Shown here: one piece after another, positions 1-6,865 of the stretch
Layout: every line of letters begins with the position of its first letter
How positions within the stretch are numbered: position 1 is the stretch's first letter
Source of the DNA: VRUE01 sp963814915
Lineage (GTDB): Bacteria > Actinomycetota > Thermoleophilia > Solirubrobacterales > 70-9
DNA length: 64,000 nt
Reading direction: 5' to 3'
NCBI GenBank assembly: GCA_963814915.1
Contig: CAWFEI010000005.1
Location: 310,001-374,000, forward strand
The notes under the pieces: generated by a model
The model's database searches: none
Told to the model about the DNA's origin: nothing
The model's input: only the letters and a program-made list of their open reading frames with translations
Translations under genes and position numbers: made by a program

Positions 1-53
1 CAGGATCTCCTCGGCGGCCGCCCCGGCCTTTTTGCTCCTCCCTCTACGAACAT
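1..53 (-). CDS. 5' end of a leftward gene behind an SOS-like box, truncated by the window edge
   Basis: On the minus strand an ATG at 53-51 lies inside an SOS-like palindrome, 7 nt after a TACTAT -10 box (66-61). The frame from that ATG reads MFVEGGAKRPGRPP. One extra A in the run of five A's would give the more protein-like MFVEGGAKKAGAAAEEIL. A GGGAGGAG stretch follows the ATG but no start codon is seen at the usual distance from it. Only 17 codons are visible, so no product can be named. The architecture matches the small gene at 18884 exactly. That this is a LexA-controlled gene is an inference. Confidence 0.35.
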   Translation of the reverse strand, partial: MFVEGGAKRPGRPPRRS

Positions 54-60
54 ATGTTCG
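47..60. promoter_or_regulatory. SOS (LexA)-like operator overlapping a -10 box and ATG
   Basis: The sequence CGAACATATGTTCG is a perfect palindrome and fits the Gram-positive SOS-box pattern CGAAC-N4-GTTCG. On the minus strand it lies directly after a TACTAT -10 box and contains the ATG of the leftward gene. LexA binding here would block initiation. The match to the known consensus is direct; regulation is inferred. Confidence 0.6.
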
Positions 61-216
61 ATAGTACGCCTGCCTTCGGATGGTCAGATATGACCTCGAA
101 AGCCGCAAATTGCGGGTGACTCAAGGCGGTTCCGCGGGGCCGATGGCTTCCCTATTGGAGGAATCGAGTTTTGGATCCACGCGGAGGGAGCACTGGTTCA
201 GGCGGCCCGTGCTACT

Positions 217-275
217 TCTGCTCTTCGTCCGAAGCGGGCGTTTCCCGCTGACAGTCGACGCGCTCGCAAATCTCG
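217..275 (+). repeat. Degenerate dispersed repeat, copy A
   Basis: About 55 bp starting at the segment CTCTTCGTCCGAAGCGGGCG and running through GTCGACGCGCTCGCAA. Related copies lie at 1480-1532 (same strand), 2618-2677 (opposite strand) and, much weaker, 608-666 (opposite strand). The first 16 bases of the core are identical to copy B. The rest of 61-327 shows no convincing gene; an 83-codon frame spanning 80-331 includes the repeat and resembles no protein I know. Confidence 0.45.
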
Positions 276-327
276 CCGAGCGGGAGCGCCGCGAGCGCAC
301 TCGACCCGCCGGCCTCCTGGCGAATTC

Positions 328-555
328 CTAGTCTTCGGCGTCTGAAGCGGTGATGACGCGATAACTGAGCCCAAGGGCGACGAGCAAGACGACAACCAGC
401 ACGATTAGTCCCAACCAGCCAATGAAGATGAACGCCGCCAGGATGGCGAGCACTGCCAGGGCCACGCCCACCGCCAGGGGAATGCCGGTCAGGTCCGAAT
501 CCGACGGAGGCTGCCACCGGGACTTGCGCTGACCTTGCTTGGGAGGGCTCCCCAT
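328..555 (-). CDS. Small membrane protein, hypothetical
   Basis: A 75-residue protein with a polar, basic N-terminus (about residues 1-25). A long hydrophobic stretch follows at about residues 26-68 that can form two membrane-spanning helices separated by a short turn, then an acidic end (ASDAED). A TAGCCT box lies 8 nt before the ATG on the minus strand, so the message may be leaderless. No family is recognised. The composition is clearly that of an inner-membrane protein, which makes a real gene likely. It is separated from the toxin-antitoxin pair by about 180 bp that holds a weak repeat copy. Confidence 0.6.
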   Translation of the reverse strand: MGSPPKQGQRKSRWQPPSDSDLTGIPLAVGVALAVLAILAAFIFIGWLGLIVLVVVLLVALGLSYRVITASDAED

Positions 556-563
556 GGAGGACC

Positions 564-569
564 AGGCTA
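564..569 (-). promoter_or_regulatory. -10 box of the small membrane protein gene
   Basis: TAGCCT on the minus strand, 8 nt before the ATG at 555. It fits the actinobacterial TANNNT -10 pattern and suggests a leaderless transcript. No clear -35 was found. Confidence 0.4.
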
Positions 570-607
570 CAGGCCGCCGGCACGCCCGTCATAGCAGCGC
601 GCCACCT

Positions 608-666
608 TTGGGCTGGTTGCGGCCGCATCGACAGACCCCACTCGCGCCGCTGCTTCGGACGAGGAC
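608..666 (-). repeat. Degenerate dispersed repeat, weak copy D
   Basis: Read on the minus strand, this begins CGTCCGAAGCAGCGGCG and ends near GTCGATGCGGCCGCAA, in the same order as copies A-C but with several mismatches and small gaps. It is the least certain copy. Confidence 0.25.
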
Positions 667-725
667 GATTCGTCGCGAGTTCGCTGCGAGTCGACATGGA
701 AGCCTTTGTCCTGGATATCCCCGTG

Positions 726-731
726 TATACT
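726..731 (+). promoter_or_regulatory. -10 box of the antitoxin gene
   Basis: TATACT lies 6 nt before the ATG at 738. This spacing implies a leaderless transcript and supports 738 rather than the upstream in-frame ATG at 696 as the start. Confidence 0.5.
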
Positions 732-737
732 GACGAC

Positions 738-992
738 ATGAAGGTGGTCAAGGTCCGCCGGGTCGGCAACAGCAATGTGGTTTCGATACCGCGCGAGTTC
801 GAGGCGCGCGGCTACGCCCCCGGAACGCCGGTGCTCGTCGAGGAGTTCGAGAACGGCGAGCTGCGGATCATGCCGACCGAGCAGGTGCGCGATCGGATTC
901 GCGGCATCGGGAAGCGCGTAGTCGACGAGCACGCCGAGGCGCTGCAGATCCTTGCCGAGCACAATCCCGACGACGAGAGCGCCAAGCGGTAG
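738..992 (+). CDS. AbrB/MazE-type antitoxin
   Basis: An 84-residue swapped-hairpin (SpoVT-AbrB) protein. The N-terminus MKVVKVRRVGNSNVVSIP is the typical first strand-turn of the DNA-binding fold, followed by EFENGELRIMP. The C-terminal 35 residues are charged and helical, as expected for toxin neutralisation. The start at 738 is chosen because a TATACT box lies 6 nt upstream and the family normally begins at this Met. The gene is followed 11 nt later by a Doc-like toxin gene, the standard antitoxin-first order. Such pairs usually repress their own promoter. That this antitoxin pairs with the downstream toxin is inferred from position. Confidence 0.82.
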   Translation: MKVVKVRRVGNSNVVSIPREFEARGYAPGTPVLVEEFENGELRIMPTEQVRDRIRGIGKRVVDEHAEALQILAEHNPDDESAKR

Positions 993-1003
993 ACGGGCCT
1001 CCG

Positions 1004-1402
1004 GTGGAGGAGAACGAGCCGGTCTATATCGAGCTCGCCGATGCGCTTGAGTTCTATGCCGCGATCATCGGTGGGACCACCGAAGGGGCCGCCGACCAGC
1101 TTCGCGATCAGGCCGGCCTCCAGGGCGCGCTGGGGCGGCCGCGCAATTACGCCCACTACCAAGAGGCCGACATCGCGCTGCAGGCCGCGGCGCTTGCGCA
1201 TGGCATCGCCGAGAGCCAGGCATTCATCGACGGAAACAAGCGCTTGGCGCTCGTTTCGATGCTCACCTTTCTCGAGGTCAACGGCTTCGAGGTCAACGCA
1301 ACGGACCCCGAGCTCGCCGATTGGATCATCGGCTTGAGCGCCGGCACGACCCCCGAGGAGCTTGCGGAGCTGATCCGCCCGCGGCTGCGAGAAGTCAAGT
1401 AG
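1004..1402 (+). CDS. Doc-like (Fic superfamily) toxin
   Basis: A 132-residue protein of the usual Doc length, with a GTG start. The Fic/Doc core is at residues 70-81: ESQAFIDGNKRLA. In canonical Doc/Fic proteins the motif is H-x-F-x-D/N-G/A-N-K/G-R, where the His is the catalytic base. Here that position is Gln (residue 72), while Phe74, Asp76, Asn78, Lys79 and Arg80 are kept. Doc phosphorylates EF-Tu; other Fic proteins AMPylate targets. The altered residue may mean reduced or altered activity, or a lineage variant. The gene follows its presumed antitoxin by 11 nt. Confidence 0.82.
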   Translation: MEENEPVYIELADALEFYAAIIGGTTEGAADQLRDQAGLQGALGRPRNYAHYQEADIALQAAALAHGIAESQAFIDGNKRLALVSMLTFLEVNGFEVNATDPELADWIIGLSAGTTPEELAELIRPRLREVK

Positions 1403-1479
1403 CCGCTCGCAGCAGCTGGACCCCGGCTGGATGGAGCTGCCGATGGAGGCGCCGCTCAAGGCAGATCGGCTCGCTCGTG

Positions 1480-1532
1480 CGCTCTTCGTCCGAAGCAGGC
1501 ATGTCCCGACTCACCGTCGAAGCGCTCGCAAC
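1480..1532 (+). repeat. Degenerate dispersed repeat, copy B
   Basis: Starts GCTCTTCGTCCGAAGC (identical to copy A over 16 bases) and ends GTCGAAGCGCTCGCAA. It lies in the gap 1403-1661 after the toxin gene. The rest of that gap shows no gene. Confidence 0.45.
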
Positions 1533-1661
1533 CACGCGGGATGCAGAAGCGTCGCGGCGGCGAGGCCACCTTGTCCGGGGGAACTACCGAGGGCAGGCCA
1601 GGCCCCTGGCCAGGCCGAAGATCTCAGTTGGACGACTTGACAATGCGCGGTGAGCGATTCT

Positions 1662-2492
1662 TCAGCGCACGCACGGGTACCAGGGTTGCGCGAAGAGGTC
1701 GTATGCCTTGTGGATCGAACTGAATTCGATTGCCCGCGCGGTCTTGCAGTAATGCTTCGGCTTTTGTTCGTACTCGGCCTCGAAGACCGCCTTGTCGTGG
1801 CGGATGAATTCCCGGTAGTAGCCGCATTCGTGGTACTGGAAGCACTGCTCGACGATCGCGAAATCGAAGGCGTTGATCAGCGCTGGGGCCTGGCGGCCGT
1901 CGTTCTTCAGCGCCACCGCCATGCCGCGCGCGTGGACCTCGCGGGCGACCCAGCGATTGAAGCGCAGCTGATCGTCCTTGGTGATCTTGAAACCGGTGCG
2001 GTTTTCTTTTTCCCAGCCGGCGAGGTTGTCGGGCTCGACCGCGTCAAAGCCCTTGCGTGCGCACATCGAGAAGCGCTGCTTGAGCGGCTTCTCGAAGCGA
2101 TGGAAGTGGGCGACGTCGAGCCAGCGCTCGTCGGGAAAGCCGGAGTAGCGGCGCCCGATCACCGAGCGCGGGAACTCGGCCTTATCGGGGCGATAGGTCT
2201 CCCAGCTGCCGACGTCCAGGTAGCAGATCACCTTGCGGCCCTGGCGGTGGAGTCGCCGCACCGTGCTGGCCGAGGTTTCGAAGCCATCTATGTCGTATAC
2301 CCCGGCCGCAACGCTAGTGTCGACCTTTCCCTGCAGCTGCCATTGCCATGGAGCGGTGGTGGGACGCGGCGACCAGCGCACCGACGAAGCGCCGGCGGTC
2401 GTGCTGCCCAGAATCGCCAGCAGCCCCAGCGTCCCAACAAGAAGCGTGATCAGTGCGGAAGCTCTGCTCGCCGTCGATCCCATCTCTCCCAC
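1662..2492 (-). CDS. Secreted GH114-like (endo-alpha-1,4-polygalactosaminidase family) protein
   Basis: A 276-residue protein with a signal peptide (hydrophobic stretch at about residues 13-33, AGASS cleavage region). A TIM-barrel-like domain follows. Diagnostic segments are GVYDIDGFETS, CYLDVGSWETYRPD and GFDAVEPDNLAGW, which hold the conserved acidic residues of the GH114 / TM1410 family. Known members hydrolyse alpha-1,4-galactosaminidic polymers of exopolysaccharide or biofilm; many are uncharacterised. The annotated start is GTG at 2492; an ATG at 2483 (MGSTAS) is an equally good start. It lies alone between two repeat copies. The exact substrate is unknown. Confidence 0.82.
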   Translation of the reverse strand: MGEMGSTASRASALITLLVGTLGLLAILGSTTAGASSVRWSPRPTTAPWQWQLQGKVDTSVAAGVYDIDGFETSASTVRRLHRQGRKVICYLDVGSWETYRPDKAEFPRSVIGRRYSGFPDERWLDVAHFHRFEKPLKQRFSMCARKGFDAVEPDNLAGWEKENRTGFKITKDDQLRFNRWVAREVHARGMAVALKNDGRQAPALINAFDFAIVEQCFQYHECGYYREFIRHDKAVFEAEYEQKPKHYCKTARAIEFSSIHKAYDLFAQPWYPCVR

Positions 2493-2617
2493 AACCCGCC
2501 GGTTCCGGGTTTGCTGCGGCTTAGCAGTTCGGTCTGCTGCTCGACATCGAAGAGCCAGCCCTCAGCGACGCGATCATGGCCGCGTTCGACCTCGATTGAT
2601 TGCGATCGCTTCGCGGG

Positions 2618-2677
2618 ATTTTTGCAAGCGCGTCGACTGCCCGGCCGTAAACGACCGCTGTGGACGAAGTCGAGCAC
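2618..2677 (-). repeat. Degenerate dispersed repeat, copy C (inverted)
   Basis: Read on the minus strand it contains GACTTCGTCCACAGCGG, CGTTTACGG and CAGTCGACGCGCTTGCAA, in the same order and spacing as copy A. It lies in the gap between the GH114-like gene and the GIY-YIG gene; the rest of 2493-2705 shows nothing else. Confidence 0.45.
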
Positions 2678-2693
2678 TCTTGGGCGCCCCGGG

Positions 2694-2699
2694 TAGGAT
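2694..2699 (+). promoter_or_regulatory. -10 box of the GIY-YIG gene
   Basis: TAGGAT ends 6 nt before the GTG at 2706, which supports GTG 2706 over the internal ATG at 2766 as the start, with a leaderless transcript. Confidence 0.4.
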
Positions 2700-2705
2700 C
2701 GCTAC

Positions 2706-3194
2706 GTGGGGAGAATCAGGGTTGACGGATCGGGGCTCCGCCGCTTCGGTGATGCGGTTTCTGCAATGGAACGACTGCTTGTCGAGCTTCTCGCTGCTCC
2801 TGTTGCCCCACGGGCAGAACACCGGTACATCCCGGGGGTACCAGGCGTATATCTATTCTCGGACGAGAAGCCTGTCTACGTAGGTCAGACCAGAAACCTA
2901 AATACCCGACTTCGCAACCACACGGGCGCGAAGGCGACGGAGAACCAAGCCTCATTCGCGTTTCTGGTAGGAAAGGTCGAAGCCGAGGCGGCGGGGATTG
3001 ACCTCAGTCGGACCCGCAAGGCCCTGGAGGCTGCTCCGGATTTCAGCGAGCACTTCCGGAAAGCCAAAGCACGCGTCGCCAGCATGAACGTTCGTTGGAT
3101 CGAACTCGATGATCCCGTTAAGCGGACGCTTTTCGAGATGTACGCCGCCCTTGCGCTCAATACGGTCGCGTTCAATTCCTTTGAGACCCATTAG
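2706..3194 (+). CDS. GIY-YIG domain protein
   Basis: A 162-residue protein. The segment GVYLFSDEKPVYVGQT at about residues 48-63, followed by RNLNTRLRNH, is a GIY-YIG nuclease core: the two tri-residue strands are VYL and YVG, with an Arg on the following helix. The rest is an alpha-helical C-terminal part of unknown family. GIY-YIG proteins cut DNA as homing enzymes, repair or restriction nucleases, so a defence or repair role is possible but not shown. A GTG start at 2706 is supported by a TAGGAT box; ATG 2766 is the alternative. It stands alone just upstream of leuB. Confidence 0.72.
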   Translation: MGRIRVDGSGLRRFGDAVSAMERLLVELLAAPVAPRAEHRYIPGVPGVYLFSDEKPVYVGQTRNLNTRLRNHTGAKATENQASFAFLVGKVEAEAAGIDLSRTRKALEAAPDFSEHFRKAKARVASMNVRWIELDDPVKRTLFEMYAALALNTVAFNSFETH

Positions 3195-3230
3195 AGGTGC
3201 AGCGAAGGGAGGGGTAGAGTGGCCGCCTCG

Positions 3231-4319
3231 ATGAGCGAGACCCCCCGCATAGTGCTGCTGCCCGGCGACGGGATCGGGCCGGAGATTGTCGCCGCGGGGC
3301 GGCGGCTGCTCGAGGCGCTGGGGGAGTTCGAGTTCGAGGAGCTGTTGATGGGCGGCTGTTCGATCGACGCGCACGGGGTGGCGCTGACCGACGAGGTGCT
3401 CGATGCCTGCAGGGACTCCGACGCCGTCCTCCTCGGCGCGGTCGGCGGTCCGAAGTGGGACACGACCGACCCCGACGCGCCGCGGCCCGAGCAGGGCCTG
3501 CTCGGCCTGCGCAAGGGGATGGGCCTGTACGCCAACCTGCGCCCGGTGCGGCCCAGCCCGGCCCTGGTCGATTCCAGCCCGCTGCGCGAGGAGCGAATCG
3601 CCGGCACCGACCTGCTCGTCGTGCGTGAGCTGACTGGAGGCATCTATTTCGGCGACAGCGGCCGCGACGGCGACGTCGCGCACGACACCTGCGAGTACTC
3701 GGTCGCCGAGATCGAGCGGATCGCCCGGGCGGGCTTCTCCGCAGCCCAGCGCCGCACGGAGAGCAGCGGCCGCCGGCCTCGTGTCACCTCGGTCGACAAG
3801 GCCAACGTGCTGGAGACCTCGCGGTTGTGGCGGGAGGTTGTCAGCGGCCTCGCCGGCGAGTTCCCCGATGTCGAGCTCGACCACCTGCTGGTCGACAACG
3901 CCGCGATGCAGCTGGTCTCGCGCCCGGCCGACTTCGACGTGATCGTCACCGAGAACCTCTTCGGCGACATCCTCAGCGACGAGTCGGCGATGCTCACCGG
4001 CTCGCTCGGGATGCTGCCCTCGGCCAGCCTCGGCGAGGCGGGTGCTCCAGGCCTGTTCGAGCCCGTCCACGGCTCGGCACCCGATATCGCCGGGCAGGGC
4101 GTGGCCAACCCGCTCGCCACCTTCCTCAGCGCGGCGATGATGCTGCGCCACGGCCTGCAGCGCCCGGACGAGGCGGCGAGGATCGAGCAGGCCGTCGACG
4201 CGGTGCTCGAGCGCGGCCTGCGCACGCCGGACCTCGCGGCAGCGGGCGATGCAACGGTCGGCACGGATGAAATGACCGCCGCTGTGCTGGCATACTTCTC
4301 GGACGATGGAGACCGCTGA
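3231..4319 (+). CDS. leuB: 3-isopropylmalate dehydrogenase
   Basis: A 362-residue NAD-dependent decarboxylating dehydrogenase of leucine synthesis. The start MSETPRIVLLPGDGIGPE carries the family's opening motif. Also visible are the substrate Arg region GLYANLRPVRP, the ELTGGIYFG segment, the catalytic SVDKANVLETS Lys region and the metal-binding FGDILSDESAML. The start at 3231 is preferred because TAGAGT (3215-3220) lies 10 nt upstream; GTG 3219 is the alternative. It overlaps ilvE by 14 nt. Since cimA lies nearby, LeuB could also oxidise methylmalate derivatives in the citramalate route to isoleucine, as LeuB does in organisms known to use that route. Confidence 0.95.
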   Translation: MSETPRIVLLPGDGIGPEIVAAGRRLLEALGEFEFEELLMGGCSIDAHGVALTDEVLDACRDSDAVLLGAVGGPKWDTTDPDAPRPEQGLLGLRKGMGLYANLRPVRPSPALVDSSPLREERIAGTDLLVVRELTGGIYFGDSGRDGDVAHDTCEYSVAEIERIARAGFSAAQRRTESSGRRPRVTSVDKANVLETSRLWREVVSGLAGEFPDVELDHLLVDNAAMQLVSRPADFDVIVTENLFGDILSDESAMLTGSLGMLPSASLGEAGAPGLFEPVHGSAPDIAGQGVANPLATFLSAAMMLRHGLQRPDEAARIEQAVDAVLERGLRTPDLAAAGDATVGTDEMTAAVLAYFSDDGDR

Positions 4320-5247
4320 GCTGATCTGGCAGAACGGCGAGTTCGTCGCCTGGGACGACGCCAAGACGCACGTGCTCAGCCACGGCCTGCATTACGGCAC
4401 CGGCGTCTTCGAGGGAATCCGCTGCTATGAGACGGAGCGCGGGCCCGCAGTTTTCCGCCACCGCGAGCACCTCGCCCGGCTCGAGAAGTCCGCCGAGCTC
4501 TACTACTTCCAGCTTCCCTACACCGCCGAGGAGTTGCGCGAGGCGACCAACGAGCTGATCCGGCGCAACGGGCTTGGGTCCTGCTACATCCGGCCGCTCG
4601 CCTACCGCGGCTATGGCAACCTCGGCCTCTATGCAACCGACGCGCCGGTCGATGTCATCGTCGCCGCCTTCCCCTGGGGCGTGTACCTGGGCGAGGAGGG
4701 CTCGCGCCACGGCATCCGCACGAAGGTGTCCTCCTGGCGGACGATCTCCGGCGACAGCCTGATCCCGCACGCCAAGGCTTCCGGCCAGTACCTCAACTCG
4801 GTCCTCGCCAAAACCGAGGCGACCGCCGCCGGCTACGACGAGGCGATCCTGCTCGACCAGCACGGCTTCGTCTCAGAGGGCTCCGGCGAGAACGTCTTCG
4901 TTGTCCGCGACGGCACGATCTGCACACCCCCGCACACCGCAGCGATACTCGATGGAATCACCCGCAACGCGATCGTGCAGATCGCGGGGGACCTCGGTTA
5001 CGCGGTCGAGGAGCGCGACATCGCCCGAGCCGAGCTCTACCTTGCCGACGAGGTCTTCCTCACCGGCACCGCGGCAGAGCTGGTGCCCGTCTGCGAGGTC
5101 GACGACCATCCACTCGGCGAGCCGGGTGAGATCACCCGCGTGATCCAGGCAAGATTCCAGGACGCCCTGCACGGCCGCGCCGAGGAGTACCTGGAGTGGC
5201 TCGACTTCGTCGAGGCGCCGACCGGGCGAATTACGCCGGCCGCCTAG
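4306..5247 (+). CDS. ilvE: Branched-chain amino acid aminotransferase
   Basis: A 313-residue class IV PLP aminotransferase that transaminates the 2-oxo acids of leucine, isoleucine and valine. Key segments: HVLSHGLHYGTGVFEGIR near the N-terminus, the PLP-lysine region PHAKASGQYLNSVLAK, and the cofactor-binding EAILLDQHGFVSEGSGENVF. The ATG lies within the 3' end of leuB (14 nt overlap), so the two are translationally coupled. A 10-bp hairpin wraps around the stop codon. A D-amino acid transaminase is a less likely alternative because the sequence matches the IlvE type and its neighbours are leuB and cimA. Confidence 0.95.
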   Translation: METAELIWQNGEFVAWDDAKTHVLSHGLHYGTGVFEGIRCYETERGPAVFRHREHLARLEKSAELYYFQLPYTAEELREATNELIRRNGLGSCYIRPLAYRGYGNLGLYATDAPVDVIVAAFPWGVYLGEEGSRHGIRTKVSSWRTISGDSLIPHAKASGQYLNSVLAKTEATAAGYDEAILLDQHGFVSEGSGENVFVVRDGTICTPPHTAAILDGITRNAIVQIAGDLGYAVEERDIARAELYLADEVFLTGTAAELVPVCEVDDHPLGEPGEITRVIQARFQDALHGRAEEYLEWLDFVEAPTGRITPAA

Positions 5248-5256
5248 CGGCCGGCG
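5234..5256 (+). terminator. Hairpin around the ilvE stop codon
   Basis: CGCCGGCCGC, loop CTA, GCGGCCGGCG: a perfect 10-bp stem with a 3-nt loop holding part of the stop codon. There is no U-run after it, so it may be a non-canonical terminator, an attenuator or an mRNA-stabilising hairpin before cimA. Confidence 0.45.
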
Positions 5257-5305
5257 CCGCGCTGCGCGCGATTCCCCGGATTACCCTCGTATCGAAAGGC
5301 ATCAG

Positions 5306-6865
5306 ATGGAACAGGTGAAGCTCTACGACACCACCTTGCGCGACGGCATGGGCGGCTCCGGCATGTCGCTCTCGGTAGGCGAGAAGTTGAAGGTCGTGCG
5401 CGCGCTCGACGAGCTCGGCGTGCAGGCGATCGAGGCCGGCTTTCCAAGCTCCAACCCCAAGGAGGTCGAGCTGTTCGAGCAACTCGCCGAGTTCGACCTC
5501 GACCAGGCGGAAATCGCCGCCTTCGGGATGACCAGGCGGCGCGACCGCAGCGCCGAGGAGGACGAGGCGCTGGCTGTCGTTGTCGACAGCTTCGCCCCGA
5601 TCGTCTGCCTCGTGGGCAAGAGCTGGGGGTTGCACCTGGAAAAGGTGATCAAGGTCACGGCCGAGGAGAACCTGGCGATGATCGCCGATTCGATCGCCTT
5701 CTGCCACGCGCGGGGCAAGCGACCGGTGTTCGACGCGGAGCACTTTTTCGACGGCTACCGGGACGACCCGGCCTACGCGCTGGAATGCGTCCGCGCGGCT
5801 GCCGATGCCGGCGCCGAGAACGTCACCCTGTGCGACACGAACGGCGGCAGCCTGCCCTCGTTCGTCGCCGCCGCCACCGCAGCGGTAATCGAGTCGCTCG
5901 GGAGTGGGGTGGAGATCGGCATCCATACGCATGACGACGCCGGCTGCGCCGTCGCCAACTCGCTCGCCGCGGTCGAAGCCGGAGCGAGGCTGGTGCAGGG
6001 CACGGTCAACGGTTACGGCGAGCGCTGCGGCAACGCCAACCTGGCGACGATCCTGCCGGCTCTGCAACTCAAGATGGGCTTCGAGGTCGTCTCGCCACGG
6101 CGCCTGGAGCGGCTCACGCAGACGAGTCATTACCTCGACGAGCTCTGCAACATGACCCCGAATCCCGATCAGCCCTACGTCGGGCGCAACGCCTTCGCCC
6201 ACAAGGCAGGCATGCACGCTGCCGGGGTCGAGGCCGATGCCAGCACCTTCGAGCACCTCGACCCGGCTCTGCTGGGCAACCAGCGCGAGATCCTCGCCTC
6301 CGAGCTGTCGGGCAAAGCGACGATCCGCAGCCAGGCGGCGAAGGCCGGCCTGAAGCTGGGCGAGGCCGAAGCGGCGCACACCGTCGAGCGCCTCAAGGAG
6401 CGCGAGCACCGCGGCTACCACTACGAGGCGGCCCCGGCATCGTTCGAGCTGCTCCTGCGGCGCGAGGCGGGCAGCTACCAGTCGCTGTTCGAGCTGGAGA
6501 GCTTCCGCGTCCTGGTCGAGAAGCGGGCAGGGGGAACGGTGGAGACCGAGGCGACGATCAAGGTTAAGGTCGACGGCGAGCGTTACGTTCGGGTCGCGGA
6601 GGGCAACGGCCCCGTCAACGCGCTCGACAGCGCCCTGCGCGGCGCGATCGCGGACCGCTACCCGCACCTAGCCGACATCGAACTGACCAACTACAAGGTG
6701 CGGATCCTCGACGAGAGCCACGGCACCGGGGCCGTCACCCGCGTTCTGCTCGACTCCGCCGACGGCGAGGGCGAATGGGGCACGATCGGGGTCTCGGAGA
6801 ACATCATCGAGGCCTCCTGGGAGGCTCTGGTCGACTCGCTCGAGTACGCATTCCAACCGCGATGA
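5306..6865 (+). CDS. cimA: (R)-citramalate synthase
   Basis: A 519-residue member of the isopropylmalate/homocitrate/citramalate synthase family. It condenses pyruvate and acetyl-CoA into citramalate, which opens a threonine-independent route to isoleucine. The N-terminus KLYDTTLRDGMGGSGMSLS, EAGFPSSNPKE and DAEHFFDGYRDDP are typical of the CimA clade rather than LeuA. The catalytic HTHDDAGCAVANS and NGYGERCGNANL segments are intact. The C-terminal about 130 residues form the LeuA-type allosteric domain, so end-product (isoleucine) feedback is likely. It overlaps the next gene by ATGA. A homocitrate synthase function is possible but less likely. Confidence 0.92.
   Translation: MEQVKLYDTTLRDGMGGSGMSLSVGEKLKVVRALDELGVQAIEAGFPSSNPKEVELFEQLAEFDLDQAEIAAFGMTRRRDRSAEEDEALAVVVDSFAPIVCLVGKSWGLHLEKVIKVTAEENLAMIADSIAFCHARGKRPVFDAEHFFDGYRDDPAYALECVRAAADAGAENVTLCDTNGGSLPSFVAAATAAVIESLGSGVEIGIHTHDDAGCAVANSLAAVEAGARLVQGTVNGYGERCGNANLATILPALQLKMGFEVVSPRRLERLTQTSHYLDELCNMTPNPDQPYVGRNAFAHKAGMHAAGVEADASTFEHLDPALLGNQREILASELSGKATIRSQAAKAGLKLGEAEAAHTVERLKEREHRGYHYEAAPASFELLLRREAGSYQSLFELESFRVLVEKRAGGTVETEATIKVKVDGERYVRVAEGNGPVNALDSALRGAIADRYPHLADIELTNYKVRILDESHGTGAVTRVLLDSADGEGEWGTIGVSENIIEASWEALVDSLEYAFQPR

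Noticed and set aside
80..331. 83-codon plus-strand frame covering repeat copy A
   Set aside because: No start signal or family resemblance; it simply spans the repeat.
2952..4364. 470-codon minus-strand frame opposite leuB
   Set aside because: Shadow of leuB in GC-rich DNA; residues are low-complexity and the plus-strand protein is unmistakable.
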